From IMG/VR virus record IMGVR_UViG_3300047585_000093, positions 1-20,292 of that record: a stretch of DNA of 20,292 bases; one strand, 5' to 3'. The position numbers and the translations under genes are program-made. Shown here piece after piece: positions 1 to 6,331 of the stretch. Within the stretch, counting starts at the first letter, position 1. Each line of letters opens with the position of its first letter. The notes under the pieces were generated by a model, which saw only the letters and a list, made by a program, of their open reading frames with translations, made no database searches and had not been told where the DNA came from. Source of the DNA: a virus.

Positions 1-112
1 GAGCCAGCTTCTTGGCACTCGTCAGGCCGAACATCGATTGAGCCCCGTCACTGGCGTTGTGCCAGACGCCAGTGACGTCCTTGATCACGCGCCATTCGAC
101 TTGCTCGCTCAT
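1..112 (-). CDS. Unknown protein, N-terminal part only
   Basis: The first 37 codons of a leftward gene that runs off the left edge. It starts at an ATG (110-112) and reads MSEQVEWRVIKDVTGVWHNA in its first 20 residues, with no stop before the edge. It lies just downstream of the large terminase, where tailed phages often keep a small gene or the portal gene. The visible N-terminus does not identify either. No good Shine-Dalgarno precedes it, so it may depend on translation of the 18-codon ORF that overlaps its start. Confidence 0.6.
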   Translation of the reverse strand, partial: MSEQVEWRVIKDVTGVWHNASDGAQSMFGLTSAKKLA

Positions 113-165
113 GGCGCAACTTTGTTGCTCGTGGGAGCGCAGGCAGATGTAATTTTGTTGCTCAT
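109..165 (-). CDS. Possible 18-residue micro-ORF linking terminase to the next gene
   Basis: An ATG at 163-165 overlaps the terminase stop (TGA, 162-164), and its own TGA at 109-111 overlaps the ATG of the next gene. Both junctions are 4-nt ATGA overlaps, the pattern used by neighbouring genes. The ORF includes a 10-nt direct repeat (TTTGTTGCTC on the + strand at 121-130 and 154-163), so SNK occurs twice in the peptide. It may serve only to carry ribosomes into the downstream gene. At 18 codons chance cannot be excluded. Confidence 0.3.
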   Translation of the reverse strand: MSNKITSACAPTSNKVAP

Positions 166-1625
166 ATCCGAGAATTCTTGGTAGGAAGTTTCTCTTTCGG
201 GAAGAACACGTCGTCCGCCGTCATCTCATGCAGGAAGCGCGGCTTGGGTTTGCTCTCGGCTGACTTCACGGGCTGCCACACCTGGCCGATGATCTCGAAC
301 GCGTCACTCCCGTGGCTTGACCAGTCGTGGTGCGGATCATCACTCAGTATCTTCTTCTGATCGTCCCACTGATAGTGGTAACTGGTGAGGCAATCGCGGC
401 CTTTCTCGGTCTTTTCGCTATCAAACCAGCACGCCTCCAGGGTCTTGCGGGCCGCCGCGATCTGGTCCGCCTGGTTGGTCGCGGGGATGATGTTCATCGA
501 ATAGCCGTATTCGTACAGCTGATCACCGAAAGACCGCCCTCCGGCGGCCAGGGTTTTAGCGGCAGCGTCGTGAGGGCCATGATGCTCACCATAGCGATAT
601 CGCTGCCGATGAGCAGCTCCCAGCATAATTTCACCCTTCTGGACCCGTCCACCCTGTAAGGACAATGCGCATCCGGCCAGTTGTGAGGCATAAAATTGCG
701 CGTCCTTCCCCGTATTCTGGTGGTAATCGATCACATGAACCTCATTGCGCACGATCTGGAACCACCAGATGGCGGTCGCATCCCCGTATCCTAAGTCCCA
801 GGCGGTATGCACCTCGAGGTTGGCGTCGTGCGCAACCGTGGTAATCCGCCCTTCCTGGTCGGCTTTACGCATCTGTCTTGCGTAGATGGCCCCTAGGATC
901 GCGGCTTCGAACGAGCACAGATACTCCTGCTCATAGAGGTTCTGGCCCATCTCCTCGCCGTATTCCTCGATGAGTTCCAACCGCTCTTCCTCGAGCTCCG
1001 CGGCCGTGAACACCCCTGTGCTGGTGGCAGGCAACACGGACCAGTGCCATCCACGGGCCTTCTGGGCAGCCTGCAGCAGCTTCCAACCATGATTCTTGCC
1101 TCTGGGGGTCGTGATGAAGATGGCCCAGCCACCGTTCTCTCTCAGGATGGGACGCATGTAGGCCCATGAATGAGGATCGGCCAAGGCCCACTCCGAAAAG
1201 ACAATGCCAACGGGGGGGCTGCCGACCAATGCGTTGAAGTTGTCACTCCCCACTACCTGCCAGATCGAGCCATTGAGGAACTCAATCATCATCTCATTGT
1301 TGCGGGTTCGTTTACGCAGGTAGGGTGGGAAGGCTTCGTCGATACGCCTCACACCGGTATGGGGATTGATCGCATCCCAGATGGCCTTCCTGGCCTGCTC
1401 GGCCTGGGGCAGCATATGCCAGTAGTTGCCCTTTCTCTTATGGGCGGCCTTGCAGGTCCAGCGCAGGCTCACATCATCCTTGCCCGCCCTACGATGCCAG
1501 ATCTCATAGGCCCTGAGGCCACCCCCATCCAGGTAGCGCCAGAGGCTGTCTTGATGAGGTTCGGTATACCAGCTGCCGAAAACCCTAGTCGGCTTGGCGC
1601 TCGAGGGGCTTGCGGTGGTAGCCAT
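162..1625 (-). CDS. terL: Phage terminase large subunit (ATPase and nuclease)
   Basis: The DNA-packaging motor: its ATPase domain drives DNA into the procapsid and its RNase H-fold nuclease cuts the concatemer. At 487 aa it has normal length. Seen motifs are a Walker A-type P-loop HRRAGKD (residues 44-50), Walker B GIVFSEWA (140-147, with catalytic E145), and coupling motif TTPRG (172-176). The nuclease acidic residues lie in WDLGYGDATA (276-285), HGPHD (349-353) and SSHGSDAFEI (436-445). The start ATG lies inside the end of the upstream small gene (41-nt overlap), as is common for terS-terL pairs. The gene looks intact. The HRRAGKD form recalls terminases of podovirus-like phages, but the packaging type cannot be told from this. 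Confidence 0.95.
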   Translation of the reverse strand: MATTASPSSAKPTRVFGSWYTEPHQDSLWRYLDGGGLRAYEIWHRRAGKDDVSLRWTCKAAHKRKGNYWHMLPQAEQARKAIWDAINPHTGVRRIDEAFPPYLRKRTRNNEMMIEFLNGSIWQVVGSDNFNALVGSPPVGIVFSEWALADPHSWAYMRPILRENGGWAIFITTPRGKNHGWKLLQAAQKARGWHWSVLPATSTGVFTAAELEEERLELIEEYGEEMGQNLYEQEYLCSFEAAILGAIYARQMRKADQEGRITTVAHDANLEVHTAWDLGYGDATAIWWFQIVRNEVHVIDYHQNTGKDAQFYASQLAGCALSLQGGRVQKGEIMLGAAHRQRYRYGEHHGPHDAAAKTLAAGGRSFGDQLYEYGYSMNIIPATNQADQIAAARKTLEACWFDSEKTEKGRDCLTSYHYQWDDQKKILSDDPHHDWSSHGSDAFEIIGQVWQPVKSAESKPKPRFLHEMTADDVFFPKEKLPTKNSRI

Positions 1626-1875
1626 TCATCCCTTCCGGTCGCTGGGTGGGGTCATCCATGAGCACGGTGACGTTCCCATTGACGTTCAGGTCCTGGGCCT
1701 CGTTCGGCGCACAGACCACCCGGGAGAGCAGGAATTGCGCAGCCTTCTGCTGACTCGGCTTCATTTTGACCCCTTCCACCCCAAGTGCATGATCCTGCAA
1801 ACGCTTGAGGAGCTGAGTGGTACGGATACGCTGACGTACCAGCTCTGGAGTCCATAGGGTTTTGCGCCGCGCCAT
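1585..1875 (-). CDS. terS: Putative terminase small subunit
   Basis: A 96-residue protein directly upstream of and overlapping terL. The N-terminal part (LVRQRIRTTQLLKRLQDHAL, residues 12-31) followed by MKPSQQKAAQFLLSR matches the pattern of a family of short phage small terminases, in which a basic helical segment precedes an 'S-Q-x-x-A-A-x-x-L-L' helix. The small subunit recognises viral DNA and loads it onto the large subunit. The C-terminal part is Asn/Asp-rich and probably flexible. It begins at ATG 1873-1875 with an AGGG upstream. Position and motif agree; no clear DNA-binding HTH can be assigned by eye. Confidence 0.75.
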   Translation of the reverse strand: MARRKTLWTPELVRQRIRTTQLLKRLQDHALGVEGVKMKPSQQKAAQFLLSRVVCAPNEAQDLNVNGNVTVLMDDPTQRPEGMNGYHRKPLERQAD

Positions 1876-1881
1876 AAAGCC

Positions 1882-2283
1882 CTAGGCGCCGTTATCGGAG
1901 ATCCACACTGATGTGGTGGCGGTCCAGCTCTGCAGATACAGCGTGGCGCTTTTGCCCTGAGCCACCGTGATGGCCGTGTTATTGCCGGCGCCGTTGATGT
2001 TGCCGCCGGTCGGAGGGAACACGTTGATCGTCTGACCGCTCTGGCCGTTGAGTACCAGCCAGGAGTCGCCCACGGCGCCGCCATACTTGTTCGGATCGGG
2101 CAGCGTGACCGAGAGGTTACTCGAGCCGGCTGTACTCACCATCACCAGGTCCGAAGGCAATAGACCCGCTCCCTGGGAGTTGCCGCCAGCCAGTGCGGTG
2201 AGGTTCACGATGGTGGGCGTGCCGCTGACAGCATTCTGCATGCCGACTGTCACGCCACCCTGGGGGATTCCACGTAATGTCAT
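1882..2283 (-). CDS. Gly/Asn-rich beta-structured phage protein, probably virion-associated
   Basis: A 133-residue acidic protein rich in Gly, Asn, Thr and Val, with short alternating hydrophobic stretches typical of beta-sandwich decoration or fibre domains. The segment around residues 76-118 (GDSWLVLNGQSGQTINVFPP and after) resembles a motif repeatedly seen in phage fibre or head-decoration proteins. It has no signal peptide or membrane segment. It lies six bases upstream of terS in the leftward operon, preceded by a GGGGA ribosome site. Structural role is inferred from composition and position only. Confidence 0.7.
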   Translation of the reverse strand: MTLRGIPQGGVTVGMQNAVSGTPTIVNLTALAGGNSQGAGLLPSDLVMVSTAGSSNLSVTLPDPNKYGGAVGDSWLVLNGQSGQTINVFPPTGGNINGAGNNTAITVAQGKSATLYLQSWTATTSVWISDNGA

Positions 2284-2296
2284 TGTGCGTCGTCCC

Positions 2297-2812
2297 CTAG
2301 TACATCATGGATTTGCGACGACCCTCACTCGAGGTGCGCGCTTTGAGCTTTTCCATCTTGCCACCCGAGCCCCGGTCGATACCGGCGGCCCGCAGAGTAT
2401 GCTGTCCCTTACTGGCGGGCGGGGCTTTGCCGCCCATGGAGCCGCGATTCTTCGTGTGCATCATGTGGGAGCCGGTGTCGTTGGCTTCCTTCAGGGTTCC
2501 CGGGGAGCGGGTGGAGCTCGCCTTGTAGTTCGTCGTGCTCATGCCGGGCGCGTCTTTGGCCTTGGCCATCGTGCGGGCACCGGAGCCCTTGCGCTCACCG
2601 ATCGGGCCTTCGCGGTGGGGACCAAAGCCTTTGCCACCTTTCGCCCCGCCCATGTTCTGCGGCTCGTGGGCGTTGATGTAGCCCGGCATCCCCGACATGG
2701 TATTGCCGCTCTTGAGAGCGTGAGAAGTGGCTTTCGCATCCGGCTTGGGCCGCATATTGGCCGTGGTGCGGGTGCTTCGGACGGAGTCGCCCGCCGTGAA
2801 CTTCGCTACCAT
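2297..2812 (-). CDS. Basic, disordered hypothetical protein
   Basis: A 171-residue protein very rich in Lys, Arg, Gly, Ser, Thr and Met, with no hydrophobic core. Recurrent short patterns (GSGA, GSGGK, GSMGGK, MGGAKGGKG) suggest a disordered nucleic-acid-binding or scaffold-like chain. It starts at ATG 2810-2812, directly adjoining the stop of the preceding gene. Such proteins are common near packaging genes of podovirus-like genomes, but I do not recognise a family. Scaffold or internal virion protein are possibilities, not conclusions. Confidence 0.7.
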   Translation of the reverse strand: MVAKFTAGDSVRSTRTTANMRPKPDAKATSHALKSGNTMSGMPGYINAHEPQNMGGAKGGKGFGPHREGPIGERKGSGARTMAKAKDAPGMSTTNYKASSTRSPGTLKEANDTGSHMMHTKNRGSMGGKAPPASKGQHTLRAAGIDRGSGGKMEKLKARTSSEGRRKSMMY

Positions 2813-2983
2813 TTACTTCTCCGCCGATGTTTTGGCGCGACCTTTGAGGGATTCCATCTTGCCCGAATCGGCCGCCACGAACTCGCTCGCGACTTTCTTC
2901 GGGATGCCCATCTTCTTGGCGAAAGCCGGATTGTGCTTAGCGGCTTCCATCGTGCGGTGCTGTTTGGGCGAGACGGATGGCAT
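2813..2983 (-). CDS. Small phage protein of the KQHR...FAKK type
   Basis: A 56-residue basic protein. I chose the ATG at 2981-2983, giving MPSVSPKQHRTMEAAKHNPA at the N-terminus, because AAGG lies just upstream and similar phage proteins start with MP-S-x-S-x-x-Q. A TTG at 3005-3007 would add eight residues. The segment HNPAFAKKMGIPKKVASEFV is typical of a widespread small phage protein of unknown function found beside structural genes. It ends one base before the ATG of the next gene. Confidence 0.65.
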   Translation of the reverse strand: MPSVSPKQHRTMEAAKHNPAFAKKMGIPKKVASEFVAADSGKMESLKGRAKTSAEK

Positions 2984-2996
2984 GGCCTTGACTGTA

Positions 2997-3209
2997 TCAG
3001 GATTCAATCGGCGCCCGATAGGGCTTCGGGATCAGGTGGCCGGCCCAGGTGGCATGGGTCATCTGCGGGTTGCGAGTCGGCGGCTGCTCCGGCTTCTCGC
3101 GCGGCGCCATGAGACTGACCCAGGTCGCGTACGAATCCTTCGCTTCCCGCCCCCGCGCGGGCGCCGCGTTCACAGTCGCAGAGGGCGCGGCCGCGAGCGG
3201 GATTCTCAC
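2997..3209 (-). CDS. Short Pro/Ala-rich hypothetical protein
   Basis: A 70-residue protein starting with GTG (3207-3209) inside the stop of the preceding gene, a GTGA overlap that favours translational coupling. It is rich in Ala and Pro with few hydrophobic runs and no recognisable domain. The ends fit neighbours exactly, which is the main reason to accept it. Function unknown. Confidence 0.55.
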   Translation of the reverse strand: MRIPLAAAPSATVNAAPARGREAKDSYATWVSLMAPREKPEQPPTRNPQMTHATWAGHLIPKPYRAPIES

Positions 3210-3496
3210 TTGATCGCGGCCACCGCAGCCTTCAGGGTCGTGAGCTGGCTGGCCGTGAGTGTGAGCGCGATGGCGTTTACCGCCGCTTCGATACGGGCAA
3301 GACGGGTGGAGCTGCTGCTTTCGTCCGGCAGAAGGTTTTTCGAAGCCGGCACCTGAGTCTTCCCGCCCTTCACCTGGGCGCGAAGGGATGCGAGGGGGTC
3401 GGTGCCAGGGGATTTGGGAGCGACGTAGCTTTCGGACTTCGGCCCACGGGGTGCGCCGGCCTTCAGGCTCTTGCGGATGTCATCGAGAGTGGCCAT
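3206..3496 (-). CDS. Small hypothetical protein with C-terminal helix
   Basis: A 96-residue protein. The N-terminal half is charged and Pro/Gly-rich (probably unstructured). The C-terminal third (STRLARIEAAVNAIALTLTA then QLTTLKAAVAAIK) is an amphipathic helix pair that could oligomerise. It starts at ATG 3494-3496, one base before the stop of the upstream 44-codon gene. No known domain is seen; a virion accessory role is only suggested by position. Confidence 0.65.
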   Translation of the reverse strand: MATLDDIRKSLKAGAPRGPKSESYVAPKSPGTDPLASLRAQVKGGKTQVPASKNLLPDESSSSTRLARIEAAVNAIALTLTASQLTTLKAAVAAIK

Positions 3497-3497
3497 G

Positions 3498-3632
3498 TCA
3501 GTTCCTTACGGTAATCGATCCGCCCACCGTGGCGTGGTAGGGCGGCACGAGCTGGTCGCGGATCTCCTCGAGCACCTTCGTCTGGGTCTCGAGGAGCCGC
3601 ACGATCAGCTCCAACAGTTCCCGGTCGCTCAT
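3498..3632 (-). CDS. 44-residue helical protein
   Basis: A short ORF from ATG 3630-3632 to TGA 3498-3500. The first 28 residues form a strongly amphipathic, Leu/Glu-rich helix (MSDRELLELIVRLLETQTKV and on) that predicts a small coiled coil, followed by a beta-like tail ending VTVRN-type residues. Its start overlaps the stop of the upstream gene by one base (TGATG), and it ends one base before the next ATG. The perfect fit between two neighbours and a coherent helix make it a credible gene of unknown function. Confidence 0.65.
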   Translation of the reverse strand: MSDRELLELIVRLLETQTKVLEEIRDQLVPPYHATVGGSITVRN

Positions 3633-3958
3633 CAGCCCGTGACGGCGATCGTGCCACCAGAGGTGGCGAAGAACGTGCTGGGGATGCCGCCGGAGCCGCT
3701 CTCGGTCACAACCACCGGCGTTCCAATCGTCGCGCCCGTGCTATCCAGATCCGTGAAGGTCACGGTCGCCTCCTTCGGGCCATCCGTGCCGGTCAATACC
3801 GCGGTCCATGGCGGCGTCTCGGAGCCGTTTAGGGTGGCGGCGGGCAGCGTGGCGCCGCTGTTGTCCGTGACCACATAGGCCGTGGCGGCGTAGGTCTGGC
3901 CGGGAGCCAGGGGGGTGGCCGTGGTGGCCTTGATGGCGACAATCGTAATTTGTGACAC
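3632..3958 (-). CDS. Ig-like beta-sandwich phage protein
   Basis: A 108-residue Thr/Ala/Val-rich protein with alternating hydrophobic residues and the sequence features of a single Ig-like or fibronectin-like domain (TYAATAYVVTDNSGATLP, then ATVTFTDLDSTGATIGTPVV). It starts with GTG 3956-3958, six bases after a GGAG ribosome site. There is no signal peptide. Ig-like domains in phages usually decorate heads or tails, so a surface virion protein is the likely role, by inference. Confidence 0.7.
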   Translation of the reverse strand: MSQITIVAIKATTATPLAPGQTYAATAYVVTDNSGATLPAATLNGSETPPWTAVLTGTDGPKEATVTFTDLDSTGATIGTPVVVTESGSGGIPSTFFATSGGTIAVTG

Positions 3959-3970
3959 AGGGTTCTCCGG

Positions 3971-4546
3971 TTAGGAACAGTTGGCGAGCGTCGCCGTAAG
4001 TTTGGTGATCGGGCCCGTGAGGGTAACACTGGAATGGGGTACGACGTAGTACGCCACGCCGTTGACGGTATGTAACTGGGTGGCATCACACGCGGTGGCC
4101 AAAGGCACGGTTCCCACGATCAACACCCCGAAGGTGTCGTTGCCGGGCACCAGCATGTAAGCGATCGTGGAGGTCGTGGCGAGGCTCACCGTCACCCCCC
4201 CTGGGGCAGGAGGGGGTGGAGGAACGATCGTCGTGATGGGGCTCGTCTGGGCACTCTCAGCGACGATTCCGGCGAGGGACTCCGTCTGGGTGACCGCATA
4301 GACGATGCTGCCCGGGTTGACGTTCTGGCGCACAAAGCTGCAGGTGGCGCTCGAGGTCAGCAGGACGAGCGGGGAACCGGTGTAGGCGCCGTAGAGGTTG
4401 AAGCCCTGCACGGCGTTGGGGGCAAAGGCTGACCCGTCGCTGTTCTTGATCGCCGGCGTGCAGGTCACCGTGAGATTGGTGGCGCGGCTCGGCTGCGCAA
4501 TGGCCGTAGCCAGCATCAGGCAGAACAGGATCATCAGATGCTTCAA
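3971..4546 (-). CDS. Secreted beta-rich protein with signal peptide
   Basis: A 191-residue protein. Residues 1-22 (MKHLMILFCLMLATAIAQPS and on) form a clear signal peptide with probable cleavage after an Ala-x-Ala-like site. The rest is Thr/Val/Ser-rich with two likely fibronectin-type beta domains separated by a poly-proline linker (VPPPPPAPGG near residue 109-118). Four cysteines in the mature part could form disulphides in the periplasm. A signal peptide is unusual for a virion protein, so an envelope-acting function is possible. It overlaps the RusA gene by four bases (ATGA). Confidence 0.75.
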   Translation of the reverse strand: MKHLMILFCLMLATAIAQPSRATNLTVTCTPAIKNSDGSAFAPNAVQGFNLYGAYTGSPLVLLTSSATCSFVRQNVNPGSIVYAVTQTESLAGIVAESAQTSPITTIVPPPPPAPGGVTVSLATTSTIAYMLVPGNDTFGVLIVGTVPLATACDATQLHTVNGVAYYVVPHSSVTLTGPITKLTATLANCS

Positions 4547-4911
4547 GCGGTGACCTCTTGGATGTCGATCAGCGTGCGCGGGGCGGCTTTGGGTTTCTGC
4601 TCCTGCGTCACGATCAGCACCAGGTGGTCCGGGCTGTCATCGACCAGAACGTGGGCATAGCGTAACGCATCCACGATGTGCTTCACACACCCCACCAGTC
4701 CATCCGGATCCAGTTGACCGCGCGATTGTCGGTGAATGGAGACTCTGGCTTTCGCGTAAGGCAGTTTGGGCAGGGGGGTGCACTGGGTCAGCAGCCCGTA
4801 GCGGATCTCCTGCTGCCACATCTGGGCGTCTTTGCGCTGATAGCGCCAGTGCATGCGCAGGAGGATGTTCAGACTGACCGGGATGCGCGGAATTTCCAGA
4901 TGCAGCGTCAT
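4543..4911 (-). CDS. rusA: RusA-family Holliday-junction resolvase
   Basis: Predicted dimeric Mg-dependent endonuclease that cuts Holliday junctions or branched DNA, here probably clearing branched concatemers before packaging. With the start at ATG 4909-4911 it is 122 aa, normal for the family. The N-terminal PRIPVSLNILLRMHWRYQRK matches the usual RusA opening. Catalytic residues are in LDPDGLVGCVKHIVDAL (D68, D70, K77, D81) and VLVDDSP (D91, D92). A longer open frame begins at 5004, but those 31 codons overlap a convincing 50-codon gene in another frame, and the ATG at 4911 sits in an ATGA overlap with it. It lies among leftward genes, upstream of terminase. Confidence 0.88.
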   Translation of the reverse strand: MTLHLEIPRIPVSLNILLRMHWRYQRKDAQMWQQEIRYGLLTQCTPLPKLPYAKARVSIHRQSRGQLDPDGLVGCVKHIVDALRYAHVLVDDSPDHLVLIVTQEQKPKAAPRTLIDIQEVTA

Positions 4912-5060
4912 CGCTTCGCCAGCCGGGAGCGGAAGTCCTGGATACCGTCCCGTAAGTGCATCGCATGACGTCCGGGCAAACGCGCGGCCCACCACTTGTC
5001 CCACAGCTCGGGAGTGAACCGTACCCGGTGGGGCGGCTTGTACTTGCCACGGTTACTCAC
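4908..5060 (-). CDS. 50-residue basic protein upstream of rusA
   Basis: Runs from GTG 5058-5060 to TGA 4908-4910. It overlaps the previous gene by eight bases and the rusA ATG by ATGA. The product is basic and Trp-rich (TPELWDKWWAARLPGRHAMH in the centre) with an Arg/Lys C-terminus (RSRLAKR), suggestive of nucleic-acid contact. Accepting it fixes the rusA start at 4911 instead of 5004. No family recognised. Confidence 0.6.
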   Translation of the reverse strand: MSNRGKYKPPHRVRFTPELWDKWWAARLPGRHAMHLRDGIQDFRSRLAKR

Positions 5061-5622
5061 CACAGGCTTCCGCGAAATGCAGCAGGCACTTCATCCGTGC
5101 GTCCGCGGCCGTCTTGCAAGGGCTCCCCACGAGGCTCAGGCCGTGTCGGGCCTGGAAGGTGAACCCCTGAGGCCCCCTGCGGCCAAACACCGCGTATTGA
5201 CCGCCTCCGGAGGTCTGGGTGGCCTCCCCGTTGGCATGTCTCACCGGAGTCAGCCATTCGATCACCGGAGGTTCGGCGACATAGCCCTGCGGGACCACCG
5301 GTGTCCGGGTGATCAGCTCAACCGGGTCGTTGGGCCTGCCGGGCTCGATCTGGGCAATGGGCTCGCGGTCCCCGGTGAGCTCTTTCAGGCGTTCCATGTC
5401 CGCTTTCAGCCCCTCATTTGAGGGCGCGAAAATTTCACCACTCGACACGTCCAAGCGTTCGTCGGGCTTCAAATGCCCCGCTTCAATCAGCTTTTTGTCC
5501 ATCGGTGTCTTGGGGATGAACCCAGCGGTCCGCTTCGCTAGCGTGCTCATCATGTCCCTTACGGCGGACTCATCGGCCACCGGGCCGTTGGCTCGGCGGG
5601 TCATCACGGGACGTTCTCGCAT
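5053..5622 (-). CDS. Hypothetical phage protein, 189 aa
   Basis: A soluble, charged protein starting at ATG 5620-5622 (AAAGAG seven bases upstream); an internal ATG at codon 7 is an alternative. The N-terminal 60 residues are basic and probably flexible. The C-terminal third (YAVFGRRGPQGFTFQARHGL, then KTAADARMKCLLHFAEACGE) looks folded, with strands followed by an Ala-rich helix. No catalytic motif or membrane segment is seen. It sits between a small coiled-coil protein and rusA. Confidence 0.7.
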   Translation of the reverse strand: MRERPVMTRRANGPVADESAVRDMMSTLAKRTAGFIPKTPMDKKLIEAGHLKPDERLDVSSGEIFAPSNEGLKADMERLKELTGDREPIAQIEPGRPNDPVELITRTPVVPQGYVAEPPVIEWLTPVRHANGEATQTSGGGQYAVFGRRGPQGFTFQARHGLSLVGSPCKTAADARMKCLLHFAEACGE

Positions 5623-5626
5623 GGGG

Positions 5627-5695
5627 TTACTCTTTGTGCCCTGGCACCATAAGTGCTACGATTTCAATCATGATGAACGCGCTCCTGATGCTCAT
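5627..5695 (-). CDS. Possible 22-residue peptide ORF
   Basis: ATG 5693-5695 overlaps the stop of the upstream gene (ATGA), and TAA lies at 5627-5629, four bases before the next gene's ATG. The peptide is hydrophobic in the middle (AFIMIEIVALMV). It fills the only small gap here and fits the overlap pattern, but it is too short to be sure. Its main effect may be to deliver ribosomes to the next gene. Confidence 0.3.
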   Translation of the reverse strand: MSIRSAFIMIEIVALMVPGHKE

Positions 5696-5931
5696 TCTAA
5701 CTCGACCTGAGGCTCTGCGGGAGACTCAAGTCCCGTGCTGCCTGCGAGCGGTGTGGGCTCAGGCGTTAGAGGACCTTCGCCGAGCGTAAGTGCATCGATC
5801 TTGTCCTCCAGGTGAACCACCAGCGCCGACAGATTGCCCACGGCACGGACCAGGCCGTTGTAATCATCCTGACTGACGACGAAACCCTGCGAGTCCAGAA
5901 TAGCTCTGCCAATTCGCTGCCTCGATGTCAC
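5692..5931 (-). CDS. Small coiled-coil protein
   Basis: A 79-residue protein starting at GTG 5929-5931, preceded by GAGG seven bases upstream. Residues 22-49 (DYNGLVRAVGNLSALVVHLE and DKIDAL) form an amphipathic helix with heptad spacing. The C-terminal 30 residues are Pro/Glu-rich and disordered. It resembles small phage proteins of unknown function. It can be translated on its own from its ribosome site, whether or not the doubtful ORF upstream is real. Confidence 0.65.
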   Translation of the reverse strand: MTSRQRIGRAILDSQGFVVSQDDYNGLVRAVGNLSALVVHLEDKIDALTLGEGPLTPEPTPLAGSTGLESPAEPQVELE

Positions 5932-6296
5932 GGCTTCACCTCGACTTCACTCTGGCCAAGCTCCAGGCAAGTTCCAACCCCTTTCCCCCTCCTACCTACG
6001 ATCAGGTTACGGTGAGGGGTACTGAGGCACCCTCCGGGGGTCTTCCCGGTATTAATTCCAAGCTCCAACGCAGTACGGTCTGGCAACGCCAGAAGCTCCG
6101 GTCTTGGGAGCGGACTACGACCTGGGACCAATGGGGACAGGTTTACCAGGAATAGTGCTTTCCTGGCGTGCGGGGACACTTCACCCCCGTGACTCAACGT
6201 GCGCCATGACGGCAACGAACGCGGGAGTTTGAAGTCGGAGTTGATCTCCGGTATTCTTATCTCGCGGACCAGCATCTGCAGTTTCGGACTTTTCAT
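5928..6296 (-). CDS. Doubtful 122-codon ORF across a hairpin-rich interval
   Basis: An open frame from ATG 6294-6296 that ends in a GTGA overlap with the next gene, the one argument for it. Against it: no Shine-Dalgarno, many codons rare in neighbours (AGA, ATA, CTA, AGG-AGG-GGG), a product rich in Pro/Leu/Gly with no coherent fold, and several perfect hairpins within it. A + strand promoter and terminator also flank its start. I regard this 370-base stretch as more likely non-coding or regulatory, with a decayed gene as an alternative. Confidence 0.3.
   Translation of the reverse strand: MKSPKLQMLVREIRIPEINSDFKLPRSLPSWRTLSHGGEVSPHARKALFLVNLSPLVPGRSPLPRPELLALPDRTALELGINTGKTPGGCLSTPHRNLIVGRRGKGVGTCLELGQSEVEVKP
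5956..6166. other. Cluster of perfect hairpins and a repeated decamer
   Basis: Within 210 bases there are inverted repeats GGGT/ACCC (6017-6032), CCGGG/CCCGG (6034-6049), TCTGGC/GCCAGA with a 3-base loop (6079-6093), GCTCC/GGAGC (6095-6111) and CCAGGAA/TTCCTGG (6146-6166). The decamer CCAAGCTCCA occurs at 5956-5965 and 6058-6067. None is followed by a T-run on either strand, so they are not ordinary terminators. The density suggests a structured RNA or a protein-binding region. Confidence 0.45.
6229..6257 (+). promoter_or_regulatory. Sigma70-like promoter with internal inverted repeat
   Basis: TTGAAG (6229-6234), a 17-bp spacer and TATTCT (6252-6257). The spacer holds the inverted repeat CGGAG-TTGAT-CTCCG (6236-6250), well placed to act as a repressor operator. 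Transcription would start near 6264 and reach the terminator at 6331. It points against the surrounding genes. Confidence 0.5.
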
Positions 6297-6331
6297 AAGT
6301 TCACGTCAAGCCCCCGTAACAGGGGGTTTTT
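6264..6331 (+). ncRNA. Candidate 65-70 nt antisense small RNA
   Basis: Bounded by the promoter at 6229-6257 and the intrinsic terminator ending at 6331, both on the + strand and with no + strand gene between. The last 26 bases are complementary to the 3' end of the leftward gene at 6306-6527, and the rest to the start of the doubtful ORF at 5928-6296. It could regulate the leftward mRNA in cis or host mRNAs in trans, or be a by-product that prevents antisense read-through. Existence is inferred from signals only. Confidence 0.4.

Noticed and set aside
2048-3356. Long + strand open frames opposite the leftward genes (for example 354 codons at 2048-3112)
   Set aside because: They are antisense to a compact set of overlapping leftward genes, are very Arg/Gly/Ala/His-rich, and have no ribosome sites; typical high-GC shadows.
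4912-5004. Longer rusA start at 5004
   Set aside because: The 31 extra codons overlap a well-fitting 50-codon gene in another frame, and family members start near the MTLHLEIP segment at 4911.
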